From the NCBI GenBank assembly GCA_002479785.1, contig DLPD01000034.1, positions 32,670 through 96,669 on the forward strand: a DNA stretch of 64,000 bases. Reading direction: 5' to 3'. The notes below the pieces were generated by a model that saw nothing but the letters and a program-made list of their open reading frames with translations, did no database searches and was not told the DNA's origin. Positions 42,191 through 51,585 of the stretch are shown here, in pieces. The stretch comes from Cytophagaceae bacterium UBA7467 (lineage in GTDB: Bacteria; Bacteroidota; Bacteroidia; Cytophagales; Spirosomataceae). Position 1 is the first letter of the stretch, and every line of letters begins with the position of its first letter. The position numbers were made by a program, and so were the translations under genes.

Positions 42191-43185
42191 TAGGCGTGTA
42201 AGGGTTCTCCAGCGTAGTGTGCTGATATTTCGTTGAGAATTCCTTTGATCTCTTCGAAATCATAAGTTGTTACTAAACGGGTTCTGAAAGGTTTGAAATG
42301 ATCCATTCCGCGGAAATAATTCGCGTAATGACGGCGCATCTCGACGATTCCTCCATGATTTCCTTTCCAGCGGATGGAGAATTCGAGGTGATCGAGGCAA
42401 ACTTGTAGGCGTTGTTGTAGGGTAGGAGGTGCTAGATGCTCTCCTGTGGCTAAATAATGCTTTATTTCATTGAAAATCCAGGGATAGCCAATGGATGCGC
42501 GCCCTATCATAATGCCATCTACTTCGTAGCGATCACGGTATTCTTTGGCTTTTTCAGGCGAGTCAATATCGCCATTCCCGAAAATAGGAATCTTGATGCG
42601 CGGATTTTTCTTCACCTTCGAAATCAATTCCCAATCCGCAGCGCCTTTGTACATCTGTACGCGGGTTCTGCCGTGAATGGTCAATGCCTGAATCCCGATG
42701 TCTTGAAGTCTCTCGGCTACATCTTCAATGTTTTTCGTGGAATCATCCCAGCCTAAGCGTGTTTTAACGGTCACCGGTAAGTGAGTGGCGTCGACAACGG
42801 CTTTAGTCATCGCTACCATTTTAGGGATATCTTGCAGTAAAGCGGCCCCAGCTCCTTTGCAGGCCACTTGCTTTACAGGGCAACCGTAATTAATGTCAAT
42901 TAAATCGGGTCCCGCTTTCGTGGCGATTTCCGCACAAGAAGCCATCGTTTCGATGGAACTGCCAAAAAGTTGTATTCCAATGGGACGTTCGTATTCAAAA
43001 ATATCGAGTTTTTGAACACTTTTTGCAGCATCGCGAATCAGTCCTTCAGAGGAAATAAATTCAGTATACATCAAATCAGCGCCATTCGCCTTACAGACCG
43101 CACGGAAAGGCGGATCTGAGACGTCCTCCATAGGGGCTAAAAGCAATGGGAATGAGCCTAGCTCGATGTTACCTATCTTTACCAT
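42190..43185 (-). CDS. dusB: tRNA-dihydrouridine synthase B
   Basis: A 331-residue FMN enzyme that reduces uridines in tRNA D-loops. LLLAPMEDVSDPPFRAVCK, NYGCPVKQVACKGAGAALLQD (catalytic Cys in GCP) and IPIFGNGDIDSPEKA and GRASIGYPWIFNEIKHYL are the Dus signature. The ATG at 43185 (MVKIGNIELGSF) is used; upstream codons in the open frame cross the promoter region. It is coupled to the EamA gene and divergent from the CPBP gene. Confidence 0.93.
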   Translation of the reverse strand: MVKIGNIELGSFPLLLAPMEDVSDPPFRAVCKANGADLMYTEFISSEGLIRDAAKSVQKLDIFEYERPIGIQLFGSSIETMASCAEIATKAGPDLIDINYGCPVKQVACKGAGAALLQDIPKMVAMTKAVVDATHLPVTVKTRLGWDDSTKNIEDVAERLQDIGIQALTIHGRTRVQMYKGAADWELISKVKKNPRIKIPIFGNGDIDSPEKAKEYRDRYEVDGIMIGRASIGYPWIFNEIKHYLATGEHLAPPTLQQRLQVCLDHLEFSIRWKGNHGGIVEMRRHYANYFRGMDHFKPFRTRLVTTYDFEEIKGILNEISAHYAGEPLHA

Positions 43186-43194
43186 TCTGATTAA

Positions 43195-43212
43195 AAATTG
43201 CGTAAATTTACG
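43195..43212. promoter_or_regulatory. Bidirectional promoter element between dusB and the CPBP gene
   Basis: CGTAAATTTACG (43201-43212) is a perfect 12-bp palindrome. Its core TAAATTTA (43203-43210) is 7 of 8 to the -7 consensus on both strands, lying 18 bases from dusB's ATG and 9 bases from the CPBP ATG. The block AAATTGCGTAAATTTA (43195-43210) is also present at 36546-36561. Confidence 0.45.
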
Positions 43213-43218
43213 AGCATT

Positions 43219-44169
43219 ATGGTAGATAACAATTTTCAAGGACCCGAACGTTACATCGGATTACTATCCAAAACCCTGATTTTATTTGGATTTTTCCTGT
43301 TAGGAGGCTTCATAGGTCAATTTATTGGTTTATTATCTGTGGTTTTAATTGTCGGATTTCCCACTCAAGATGTAAATCAATTCCAAAAATCAGTGTTGGA
43401 TTTTATGGCCCATCCTCAAAATTATGAGGGAGCCTTCCGCGCGATGATGGCTTTACAATGGTTTTCCGCTTTGTTTACTTTTGTAGCTAGTTCCTGGGCT
43501 TATTTGCGCTGGTCTGAGAAGCGTGATTTAAATTCCCTTTCTAGCAATCCTAGTCCTGATTATCGAGTCTTTTTATGGTCAATCATCACCATATTAGTGG
43601 GAATGCCACTTTTAGAATACATTATTCAATGGAATGAATCCTTGGTACTGCCAGCTGGATTCGAGGAGACAGAGAAATGGATGCGTGCCTCGGAAACGCA
43701 GTTAGCTGAATTGACCAAGTTTTTAATCGATTTCCACAGTCCCATGGACTTTGCGATCGGTTTAGCTGTCATTGCTGGATTAGCGGCGTTAGGTGAGGAA
43801 TTATTCTTTAGAGGAGTTCTTCAGTCGCTTTTTGAGCGGTATACCGGGAATTACCATGTGGCGATTTGGGTCTCTGCTGGGATTTTTAGTTTTATCCACT
43901 TTCAGTTTTTTGGCTTTTTCCCGCGCTTATTTTTAGGAGCCTTTTTTGGGTATTTATATGTATGGAATCGCAACATTTGGATTCCGATAGTTGCCCATTT
44001 ATTCAATAATGGCTGGACACTGACAATGCAGTATATGTACCAACAAAAGCAAATTACAGTGGATCCGGAGAAATTGGGAGAAATAACACCGTGGTGGTCT
44101 GTGGTGATTTCTTTGGTTTTAGTGGTGTTTTACATACGTCGGCTTTATACTTACCGATTAGAAAAATAA
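43219..44169 (+). CDS. CPBP family intramembrane metalloprotease
   Basis: A 316-residue membrane protein with about eight helices. The CPBP (Abi/CAAX protease) motifs are GEELFFRGVLQ (Glu-Glu-xxx-Arg), FSFIHFQF (His) and IVAHLFNNGW (His, Asn). The start at ATG 43219 follows from the promoter element just upstream. cdsA begins at the next base, so they are cotranscribed. Function of the protease is unknown; relatives process prenylated or membrane proteins. Confidence 0.88.
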   Translation: MVDNNFQGPERYIGLLSKTLILFGFFLLGGFIGQFIGLLSVVLIVGFPTQDVNQFQKSVLDFMAHPQNYEGAFRAMMALQWFSALFTFVASSWAYLRWSEKRDLNSLSSNPSPDYRVFLWSIITILVGMPLLEYIIQWNESLVLPAGFEETEKWMRASETQLAELTKFLIDFHSPMDFAIGLAVIAGLAALGEELFFRGVLQSLFERYTGNYHVAIWVSAGIFSFIHFQFFGFFPRLFLGAFFGYLYVWNRNIWIPIVAHLFNNGWTLTMQYMYQQKQITVDPEKLGEITPWWSVVISLVLVVFYIRRLYTYRLEK

Positions 44170-45012
44170 ATGATGGGATTAAGAGAGATGTCTAATTTGC
44201 AACAGCGTGTAATCGCAGCGATTATTGCGGTGCCGTTTTTGCTTTTCTGTGTGCTGTTCAGCGATTATACGTTTTTGGGTTTATTCCTGTTAATCGGTGT
44301 CGCGGCACAGTTAGAATTTTACAAATTAGTAGGCAGCATCAGTGATAATTTACCCTTAACCTTTTACGGTACCTTTTGTGGCGTTGTGCTACATCTGTTA
44401 ACCTTTTTCATTGAAAAGGGGGAGATTGCTTATTCCAATTATTACATATTGTCGCCTCTTTTGGCGTTGATTTTCTTCATTAAATTATACAATGCCAAGG
44501 ACGAAAAGCCCTTCAAAAACATTGCCTACACATTTCTAGGTATTATTTATGTGGCATTACCCTTTGCACTGTTAACGGTTTTGGCTTTTCTGAAAAACGA
44601 AACCTACGATCCTCAAATCATTTTAGGGTGCCTTTTTTTATTGTGGGCGAGTGATTCCGGAGCGTATTTTGCTGGCACGAAATTTGGCAAAACGAAACTC
44701 TTCGAACGTGTTTCCCCGAAGAAATCCTGGGAGGGAAGTATAGGAGGTTTAATCACAGCTATGATCGTGGCTTACGTTTTATCGATGTATTATACGAATT
44801 ATGAGTCCTGGCAATGGTTTGGTATTGGCATCATTATCGTGGTGGCTGGTACATACGGGGACCTAGTTGAATCCTTGTTCAAGCGAAGCATTAATATCAA
44901 AGACTCTGCGGACACCATTCCTGGACACGGTGGATTTTTAGATCGTTTTGATGGGCTGTTATTGTCCATTCCGTTTATTATTACCTTCTTGAAATTATTT
45001 CCAAAACACTAA
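44170..45012 (+). CDS. cdsA: Phosphatidate cytidylyltransferase
   Basis: Forms CDP-diacylglycerol for phospholipid synthesis. The CdsA signature is visible near the C-terminus: SWEGSIGGLITA, GDLVESLFKRSINIKDSADTIPGHGGFLDRFDGLL. Eight transmembrane helices are predicted. Length 280 with the first ATG (44170); ATG at 44188 (MSNLQQRV), which follows a purine-rich GAGAG, is an equally good start. It directly follows the CPBP gene. Confidence 0.96.
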   Translation: MMGLREMSNLQQRVIAAIIAVPFLLFCVLFSDYTFLGLFLLIGVAAQLEFYKLVGSISDNLPLTFYGTFCGVVLHLLTFFIEKGEIAYSNYYILSPLLALIFFIKLYNAKDEKPFKNIAYTFLGIIYVALPFALLTVLAFLKNETYDPQIILGCLFLLWASDSGAYFAGTKFGKTKLFERVSPKKSWEGSIGGLITAMIVAYVLSMYYTNYESWQWFGIGIIIVVAGTYGDLVESLFKRSINIKDSADTIPGHGGFLDRFDGLLLSIPFIITFLKLFPKH

Positions 45013-45065
45013 GCATTAACAGGCTTTAACAGCAACGAATTCTTTTTTTGCTTAATTTCGGCTTT

Positions 45066-45788
45066 ATGAAAAAACGAGTAGCTGTTCGTGTTTTAGGTAT
45101 ACTGGTTTTATGTCTAGTATCGCTTGCTTCCTTTTCACAAGGACAGGACAAAACAGTCTTGTTTCAGGCTAGAGTAGTGGCCTCTTCGAATGCCGAATTC
45201 CTTCCTTTAGCCTATGTATTTAATCCACAAGCTGGACGAGGTGCCTTGAGTGATAATTTTGGCCAAGTAGATATGTATGTTTTTCCAGGGGATAGTTTGG
45301 TGATTTCCTATATTGGGTATAAGAAGAAATACTATATTGTGCCACGCGATACGGAATTAGTGCATCAAGTGATTATTCCTATGGAGGAAATGACAACGAT
45401 GTTGCGTGAAGTGAAAGTATTCCCGCATTCCAGCGAAGAAGAATTTAAAAAGGCATTTTTAGCGATGCAATTGCGCGACGCGCAACAGCGTGATAATGCT
45501 AGAAATAATCTAGAGCAATCGAAATTAAACGTTTTTGCCTTGCAGGCTGGGATGGGTGCCTCTTCGAATTTTAGAAATTTCTCTGACATGATGATTTCGT
45601 CTCAAGCTAATAAAAACTTCTTTAGTGATCCTACCCTCGCCTTAACCAATCCATTTGCTTGGATTAATTTTATCAAATCGATAAAGAATGGGGATCTAAA
45701 ACGCAAAGATTATAAAAAGGCCTACGAATTCTTACCTAAAGAGAATTTGAATCGCCAAATGTTCTTACGTAGCTTGAAATCCAATTAA
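45066..45788 (+). CDS. CarboxypepD-regulatory-like domain secreted protein
   Basis: A 240-residue exported protein: signal peptide KRVAVRVLGILVLCLVSLASFSQG, then a carboxypeptidase-regulatory-like beta-sandwich (about 30-125) as found at the N-terminus of TonB receptors, but without plug or barrel. The second half is helical and charged (FKKAFLAMQLRDAQQRDNARNNLEQ). ATG 45066 gives the signal peptide; the longer frame from TTG 45048 does not. The role is unknown; it might be an envelope-associated accessory. It overlaps pgeF by 24 bases at the 3' end. Confidence 0.75.
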   Translation: MKKRVAVRVLGILVLCLVSLASFSQGQDKTVLFQARVVASSNAEFLPLAYVFNPQAGRGALSDNFGQVDMYVFPGDSLVISYIGYKKKYYIVPRDTELVHQVIIPMEEMTTMLREVKVFPHSSEEEFKKAFLAMQLRDAQQRDNARNNLEQSKLNVFALQAGMGASSNFRNFSDMMISSQANKNFFSDPTLALTNPFAWINFIKSIKNGDLKRKDYKKAYEFLPKENLNRQMFLRSLKSN

Positions 45789-46508
45789 AGCTAACATTCT
45801 GCCCGTCATTCCCTTTTCTGTTCTGTGCGAAAAGAAGTCTGCATTATTTTCCACCGTACAGCTAGGATCCACTTCTATTTGTTGAATTCCTAAAGATTCT
45901 AATTGGGCCTTATTAGCAGCTTTTAAATCCACCTGCCATTTGGTTCCTTTGCGTGATTTAAAGGCTTCGTCAAACTGCTCTGCCACCTCATCTCCCACTT
46001 CAAAATGAGCAGAACTAATGCATGGCCCTATGTAGGCGAGTATGTCAGCTGGATTGGAACCTCGGTTCTCAATCATTCGTTTGGCCGTTTTATGCACAAT
46101 TTGGGCAACAGTTCCTTTCCAGCCCGCATGTATAGCCGCACAAACCCGAGTAACAGGGTCAGCTAATAAGATGGGCGTGCAATCCGCAATCCCCACACCC
46201 GCAAAAACACCAGGTTGAATAGAAATCATTGCATCGAATCCGGATTGATATCCGGCTCTCCCTGTCACCCAAATTTTTTCACCATGAACCTGGTAGGAGC
46301 GAGCTAAATCGGCTTTTGAAATACCTAAATCAGCACAAAAAAGCGCAAGATTTTGTTCGATGACGGCTGGGTCATCATCGGTATGTACACCTAAATTCAA
46401 AGAGGTATAAGGCGTTTTACTTAAGCCGCCGTGGCGGGTGCTAACACCCGCCACGAGGCCTGGAATGGTTTGAAAGATGGCTGGTCGAACGACACGACTA
46501 GGCGTCAT
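45765..46508 (-). CDS. pgeF: Peptidoglycan editing factor PgeF (YfiH, laccase-domain family)
   Basis: A 247-residue Cu-oxidase-4/laccase domain protein. STRHGGLSKTPYTSLNLG, ADCTPILLADPVTRVCAAIHAGWKGTV and the metal-binding Cys/His set (DCTP, HAGW, GPCISSAHFEVG) are diagnostic. In E. coli the protein prevents misincorporation of L-Ser into peptidoglycan stems. Its start overlaps the preceding gene by 11 bases. Confidence 0.93.
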   Translation of the reverse strand: MTPSRVVRPAIFQTIPGLVAGVSTRHGGLSKTPYTSLNLGVHTDDDPAVIEQNLALFCADLGISKADLARSYQVHGEKIWVTGRAGYQSGFDAMISIQPGVFAGVGIADCTPILLADPVTRVCAAIHAGWKGTVAQIVHKTAKRMIENRGSNPADILAYIGPCISSAHFEVGDEVAEQFDEAFKSRKGTKWQVDLKAANKAQLESLGIQQIEVDPSCTVENNADFFSHRTEKGMTGRMLALIGFQAT

Positions 46509-47121
46509 AACTCAAACCATATTGTTTTAGAACTTCGTCAGGAACTCCTGCCCATTGATTAGGCGTATTTCCTTTGTATTCGAGGTCTTCGATTCCCATT
46601 TTAGAGGTGAAGAATCCGGTTGCCGTTAAATTACGCATTAACGTGAAAAAAGACTCTCCCTGCGATAAATGCTTAGGTGTTTTGCCGGGATAGGCAATGT
46701 CATCTACAATGTTGATGCGCTGTGCATGCGTTAGATCGACGAAATTCTTCTTGAATCGCTTATTTGATTCGACATCTAACCAACGTAATCCGCCGCGCAT
46801 GGGCGTCTTGAATTCAGGTTTGTCTTTCACGATAAATTCGATGAAAGCAGTGACGCCTGATTGCGAGGCGCTGCCTGATTTTTTATCCGCAGGGATAATA
46901 ATATCGGAAAGAACTGTAATCGTGGCTAATTCGTGGGCGTTTAAGAAGACTTCAGCCTTTAATTTCGCTTCTAACTTTGCTTCATCTTGGGTACGACCAT
47001 TAGGTCTTTTGACCGGAACGTTACCCAAATTTAAATTTTCAATCGCTTTTTCATCTGGATTGAAAACGGCTAAGCCCAGTGAACTTAAGCCCATATTTTT
47101 CAAATAGTCTCTTCTTTTCAT
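46498..47121 (-). CDS. Gluconate 2-dehydrogenase subunit 3 family protein (Tat-signal small subunit)
   Basis: A 207-residue protein. It begins with MKRRDYLKNMGLSSLGLAVF, a twin-arginine (RRDYLK) export signal, followed by the subunit 3 domain (ELATITVLSDIIIPADKKSGSASQSGVTAFIEFIVKD). In related FAD dehydrogenases this small subunit carries the catalytic subunit through the Tat pathway as a hitchhiker. It starts one base after the GMC gene, with which it must form a complex. Confidence 0.88.
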   Translation of the reverse strand: MKRRDYLKNMGLSSLGLAVFNPDEKAIENLNLGNVPVKRPNGRTQDEAKLEAKLKAEVFLNAHELATITVLSDIIIPADKKSGSASQSGVTAFIEFIVKDKPEFKTPMRGGLRWLDVESNKRFKKNFVDLTHAQRINIVDDIAYPGKTPKHLSQGESFFTLMRNLTATGFFTSKMGIEDLEYKGNTPNQWAGVPDEVLKQYGLSYDA

Positions 47122-47122
47122 C

Positions 47123-48880
47123 TTACAGGTTGCCTTTTTTGCGTTGATCTACAATATATTCTGACGTACGTAGTGATAGGGCTAAAATGGTCCAAGTCGC
47201 GTTTTTGTCCCCTTGAGACACGAATGGAGCGGCATCTGCTACGAATAAATTCTTCACGTCGTGGGCTTGGCAGTTCGAGTTAAGGACCGACGTATTTTTG
47301 TCGTTACCCATACGCGCTGTTCCTACTTCGTGAATAATTCTACCAGGATCCGCTAATCCATAATTGTTTTCAGCGCCCGGTTTCTTTCCTAAAGCCTCAC
47401 CACCCATGGCGTGGATAATCTCCTCGAAGGTATCTTGCATGTGTTTAGCCTGCTTCACTTCGTAATCGCTCCATTTGTAGTGGAAACGTAGTACGGGAAT
47501 TCCATATTTATCTACTACGTTTGGATCAATTTCGCAGTAATTGTCTTCGCGTGGAACCGGTTCTCCGCGACCCGCAAAACCTACGTAAGCTCCATAGAAA
47601 CGGCGGTAATCCTCTTTCAAGGTCGCTCCATATCCACCAGCTGCTTTCTTGATACCATCGCGGCTAAAGTTTTCTTTGCCATTCAAGCCTTCGATACCCC
47701 AGCCAAAGCCGTAGTTAGGCATACCCATCCCTCCACCGTATTCGATGTGGTATCCGCGAGGGAAGTCTAGTTTTGCGTTATCTAACCACCAGGGAGTATA
47801 AATGTGCATTCCCCCTACACCGTCTTCATTATAGCGTTTCCGGTCAAATAAGGACGGGATAATCGCTGAGCGAGAGGCACCCGTGGAGTCATTGATGTAT
47901 TTACCTACGACACCGCTGGAATTTGCAATCCCGTTCGGGAAGCGAGAACTTTTCGAATTCAACAATAAACGAGCTGTTTCACCCGCAGAAGCGGCTAGTA
48001 CAACGATTTTTCCTTTCACGGAATACTCTTGCATCGTACCTGTGTGAACGTAGGAAACGCCTGTAGCTAAGCCGGTGATAGGATCTGTCATTACCTCACG
48101 CGCCATGGCGAAGGGGAGTAAAGTAGTATTTCCTGTTTGGACTGCAGGTTTAATTAAAACAGATGACGATGAGAAATCGGCATAAGCAGAGCAACCGCGG
48201 TTACATTGGCCGCAATAGAAACAAGATCCTCGCTCGCTGTTGATTGGTTTCGTTAACATTGACATTCGCGACGGATAAGTCGGAATGCCTAAGGCTTTGT
48301 TCGCCTTTTTGATCATTAATTCATGTAGACGGGGTTTAGGTGGAGGTAAGAAATAGCCGTCTGGATCATTTCTTAGACCTTCATTGGTTCCGAATACCCC
48401 AATCATTTTATCCACCTTATCGTAATAAGGCTTCATGTCATCATATCCGATAGGCCAGTCATCGCCTAGACCATCGATACTTTTTCGTTTAAAATCATCT
48501 GGACCAAAACGTAGAGAAATACGTCCCCAGTGGTTCGTGCGGCCACCCACCATTCTGGAGCGGAACCAGTCAAACTTCGTTCCATCTTTTCGGGTATAAG
48601 GTTCCCCTTCGATATCCCAGCCGCCATAGGCTGCATCGAAATCGCCAAAATTACGTAGCGAAGAACTCGCTCCACGACGAAGCGATTCGTAAGGCCACTT
48701 TAATTGGGTCATGTCTTTCGGATCTGCGGGGTCAAAAGGCTGTCCAGCCTCCAGCACGCACACTTTTGCTCCAGCTTTTGCCAGCGTGTGTGCAGCCATA
48801 CCGCCACCCGCACCGGAACCTACAATGACTACATCGAAAACCTCTTGTTGAGATTTAATGTAAATAGAGGAGTTAATCAT
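47123..48880 (-). CDS. GMC family oxidoreductase (FAD-dependent periplasmic dehydrogenase)
   Basis: A 585-residue flavoenzyme. FAD-binding VVIVGSGAGGGMAAHTL is at 17-33 and LFVADAAPFVSQGDKNATWTILAL at the end; catalytic His lies in HEVGTARMG. A cysteine-rich CFYCGQCNRGC segment near 220 is typical of this subgroup. The ATG 48880 (MINSSIYIKSQQE) is used; the TTG 48907 extension is not supported. It has no signal itself and presumably leaves the cell with the Tat-bearing partner. Substrate may be a sugar or alcohol (e.g. glucoside 3-dehydrogenase-like); no cytochrome c subunit is adjacent. Confidence 0.9.
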   Translation of the reverse strand: MINSSIYIKSQQEVFDVVIVGSGAGGGMAAHTLAKAGAKVCVLEAGQPFDPADPKDMTQLKWPYESLRRGASSSLRNFGDFDAAYGGWDIEGEPYTRKDGTKFDWFRSRMVGGRTNHWGRISLRFGPDDFKRKSIDGLGDDWPIGYDDMKPYYDKVDKMIGVFGTNEGLRNDPDGYFLPPPKPRLHELMIKKANKALGIPTYPSRMSMLTKPINSERGSCFYCGQCNRGCSAYADFSSSSVLIKPAVQTGNTTLLPFAMAREVMTDPITGLATGVSYVHTGTMQEYSVKGKIVVLAASAGETARLLLNSKSSRFPNGIANSSGVVGKYINDSTGASRSAIIPSLFDRKRYNEDGVGGMHIYTPWWLDNAKLDFPRGYHIEYGGGMGMPNYGFGWGIEGLNGKENFSRDGIKKAAGGYGATLKEDYRRFYGAYVGFAGRGEPVPREDNYCEIDPNVVDKYGIPVLRFHYKWSDYEVKQAKHMQDTFEEIIHAMGGEALGKKPGAENNYGLADPGRIIHEVGTARMGNDKNTSVLNSNCQAHDVKNLFVADAAPFVSQGDKNATWTILALSLRTSEYIVDQRKKGNL

Positions 48881-48924
48881 TTTGTTAATCTGGTTTAGAG
48901 AAATCAAAAATAGAAAAATTGGTT

Positions 48925-48932
48925 TATTTTTG
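48925..48932 (+). promoter_or_regulatory. -7 element for mutS
   Basis: TATTTTTG, exact match to TAnnTTTG, 21 bases before the TTG at 48954. It decides the mutS start, because the earlier possible starts lie upstream of or inside it. No TTG at the -33 position. Confidence 0.5.
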
Positions 48933-48953
48933 TCATTATTAGATCAGAATTAT

Positions 48954-51584
48954 TTGGCACGGAAAGCAGACAACGGAGAGGAGCCATTGAAAAAAGGGGA
49001 AACCCCTCTTTCACGGCAGTTTAATCAAATCAAGGCGAAATACCCGGGGGCAATTTTATTGTTTCGGGTGGGTGACTTTTATGAGACCTTTGGCCAAGAT
49101 GCGGTGAAAGCCTCGAAAATCTTAGGAATTGTATTAACGCGCCGTAATAATGGAAACGCCGATGCAGAATTAGCCGGTTTCCCACACCATTCCTTAGATA
49201 CCTATTTGCCTAAATTAGTGCGCGCAGGTGAGCGTGTAGCTATTTGTGATCAACTAGAAGATCCTGCCACCGTCAAGGGAATTGTGAAACGTGGAGTAAC
49301 GGAATTAGTAACGCCAGGGGTTTCTTTTAACGACCAAGTACTCGATAATAAACGCAATAATTACGTGGCGGCCATTTCGGTAGAAGAAAAATCGGCCATG
49401 TATGGAATTGCCCTACTGGATATTTCCACAGGTGAATTTATGTGCTCTCAGGGGCCTTTGGCTTATATTCAGAAATTAGTCCAAAGTTTCATACCGGCCG
49501 AGATTTTGTATCCCAAAAAACATCGTAGCGCTTTCATAGATGCGTTTGGAGAACAATTTCACAGCTTTACGTTGGAGGAGTGGATTTTTACGCACGAATT
49601 CGCTTATCCGCTGTTAACACAACATTTTAAGACCCAAAATCTGAAGGGTTTTGGGATCGAAAATAGTCCTCTGGGTATTATTTCTGCCGGGGTCATTTTA
49701 CATTATTTAGCCGAAACAGAGCACCGTGCGATTGGCCACATTTCTTCGATTCAACGTATTGAAGAAGATAAATATGTTTGGTTAGATCGGTTTACCATCC
49801 GAAATCTGGAATTAATTCATCCGACTCAAGAAGGTGGAGTTCCTTTAATCGCGCTAATCGACCAAACCTTAACCGCGATGGGTGGACGTTTGCTGCGAAA
49901 ATGGCTCGTATTGCCCTTAAAGGAATTGAAAACCATCGAGCAACGCCAAGAGGGTGTAGCTGGTTTACTTGCTTCTGAAACGTTATTAGATCAGGTATCG
50001 GAGTTGTTAAAGCCCATCGGGGATTTGGAAAGGATGATTTCCAAAGTGGCCGCCGGTCGTATCAATCCGCGGGAATTAAATGCGCTGAAAAAAGCATTAC
50101 AACAGATTCCTGAAATTAAAACGCTGTTATCAGCATCTTCATCGCTTAGCCTTTCTAGTTTAGCGAATAGCTTGGATACCTGCGCGGATTTAGTAGAAAA
50201 AATCGACTTGATTTTGCGCGAAGATCCTCCCGTTTTGATGCACCAAGGGGGAATGATTAAAAGTGGCTATTTAGCGGAATTAGATGAATTACATGGGCTT
50301 TCAAGCTCTGGAAAGAACTACTTAGCCGATATCCAAAAGCGGGAAATTGAACGCACGGGTATCAGCTCGCTGAAGGTCTCTTATAACAAGGTTTTTGGCT
50401 ATTATTTAGAAGTAACTAATGCTCACAAAGACCGTGTACCACCTGAATGGATTCGCAAGCAGACGTTAGTCAATGCGGAACGGTATATCACCGAAGAATT
50501 AAAGGTATACGAGGAGAAAATTCTGAGTGCGGAAGATAAAATAGCTGTTATTGAATTCCGTCTATTTCAAGAATTGGTCGAAACAGCTTTAGGGTTTTTG
50601 ACTCAAATTCAACAGAATGCGCTGGGAATTGCGACACTTGATGTGTTGACTTCCTTTGCTTATGTGGCGAAGAAGAATAACTATGTTCGTCCAACGTTGA
50701 ACGAAACGGAGATAATCGATATCAAGGGTGGACGTCACCCGGTGATCGAAAAACAGTTGCCAGCCGGGGAAAATTATGTTCCTAACGACATTTATTTAGA
50801 TGATCAGACCCAGCAAATCATGATGATTACGGGCCCTAACATGGCTGGAAAATCAGCCTTATTGCGGCAAACAGCACTGATTGTTTTGCTTGCTCAAATG
50901 GGATCTTATGTTCCGGCTGAATCTGCGACCTTGGGTTTAGTGGACAAAGTTTTCACACGAGTAGGGGCCTCTGATAATTTATCCAAAGGCGAATCCACCT
51001 TCATGGTCGAAATGACTGAAACGGCGGCGATTCTGAATAATCTTTCGTCTCGCTCCCTCGTTTTATTGGACGAAATCGGTCGTGGAACCTCGACCTATGA
51101 TGGCGTTTCCATGGCTTGGGCGATCGCAGAACACTTGCATAATCATCCTTCCTATAAGGCTAAAACGCTTTTTGCCACCCACTACCACGAGTTAAACGAA
51201 TTAACGCAAGACTTCCCGCGCATCCAAAACTTCCATGTTTCGGTAAAAGAAGTGGGGAATAAAATCATCTTCTTGCGCAAATTATTGCCGGGAGGAAGTG
51301 CACACAGTTTTGGTATACATGTGGCTCAATTAGCAGGGATGCCTACCTCTCTCGTATTACGTGCTCATGAAATTCTGCAAAATCTCGAAAAAGATCATGT
51401 TTTGGAAGAGAATATCGACAAGCTGAAAGAGATGCCGAAGGCTAATTACCAGATGAGTCTTTTCGGCGCTGAAATTCCGGAGGGTCTCCAAAAAATCGAG
51501 GATCAATTAAAGGAATTGGATGTGAATTCCTTGTCGCCGATTGAGGCGTTGCTGAAGCTCAATGAATTAAAGCGATTGCTTTAG
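48954..51584 (+). CDS. mutS: DNA mismatch repair protein MutS
   Basis: A 876-residue mismatch-recognition ATPase. The mismatch-reading motif is FRVGDFYETFG near the N-terminus (Phe-x-Glu); the ATPase has GPNMAGKSALLRQTAL (Walker A, about 627) and DEIGRGTSTYDG; the C-terminal helix-turn-helix is present. There is no ATG in the N-terminal part of the frame. TTG at 48954 gives MARKADNGEEPLKKGETPLSRQ and lies just downstream of a good -7 element, so it is preferred to the TTG at 48882. The stop is followed at once by a cluster of inverted repeats. Confidence 0.97.
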   Translation: MARKADNGEEPLKKGETPLSRQFNQIKAKYPGAILLFRVGDFYETFGQDAVKASKILGIVLTRRNNGNADAELAGFPHHSLDTYLPKLVRAGERVAICDQLEDPATVKGIVKRGVTELVTPGVSFNDQVLDNKRNNYVAAISVEEKSAMYGIALLDISTGEFMCSQGPLAYIQKLVQSFIPAEILYPKKHRSAFIDAFGEQFHSFTLEEWIFTHEFAYPLLTQHFKTQNLKGFGIENSPLGIISAGVILHYLAETEHRAIGHISSIQRIEEDKYVWLDRFTIRNLELIHPTQEGGVPLIALIDQTLTAMGGRLLRKWLVLPLKELKTIEQRQEGVAGLLASETLLDQVSELLKPIGDLERMISKVAAGRINPRELNALKKALQQIPEIKTLLSASSSLSLSSLANSLDTCADLVEKIDLILREDPPVLMHQGGMIKSGYLAELDELHGLSSSGKNYLADIQKREIERTGISSLKVSYNKVFGYYLEVTNAHKDRVPPEWIRKQTLVNAERYITEELKVYEEKILSAEDKIAVIEFRLFQELVETALGFLTQIQQNALGIATLDVLTSFAYVAKKNNYVRPTLNETEIIDIKGGRHPVIEKQLPAGENYVPNDIYLDDQTQQIMMITGPNMAGKSALLRQTALIVLLAQMGSYVPAESATLGLVDKVFTRVGASDNLSKGESTFMVEMTETAAILNNLSSRSLVLLDEIGRGTSTYDGVSMAWAIAEHLHNHPSYKAKTLFATHYHELNELTQDFPRIQNFHVSVKEVGNKIIFLRKLLPGGSAHSFGIHVAQLAGMPTSLVLRAHEILQNLEKDHVLEENIDKLKEMPKANYQMSLFGAEIPEGLQKIEDQLKELDVNSLSPIEALLKLNELKRLL

Positions 51585-51585
51585 T

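Noticed and set aside
46697..47107. 136-codon plus-strand open frame
   Set aside because: Antisense to the Tat-signal subunit gene; no motif or promoter.
48882..48953. Longer MutS N-terminus from TTG 48882
   Set aside because: An exact -7 promoter element lies within it, and the residues do not resemble MutS N-termini.
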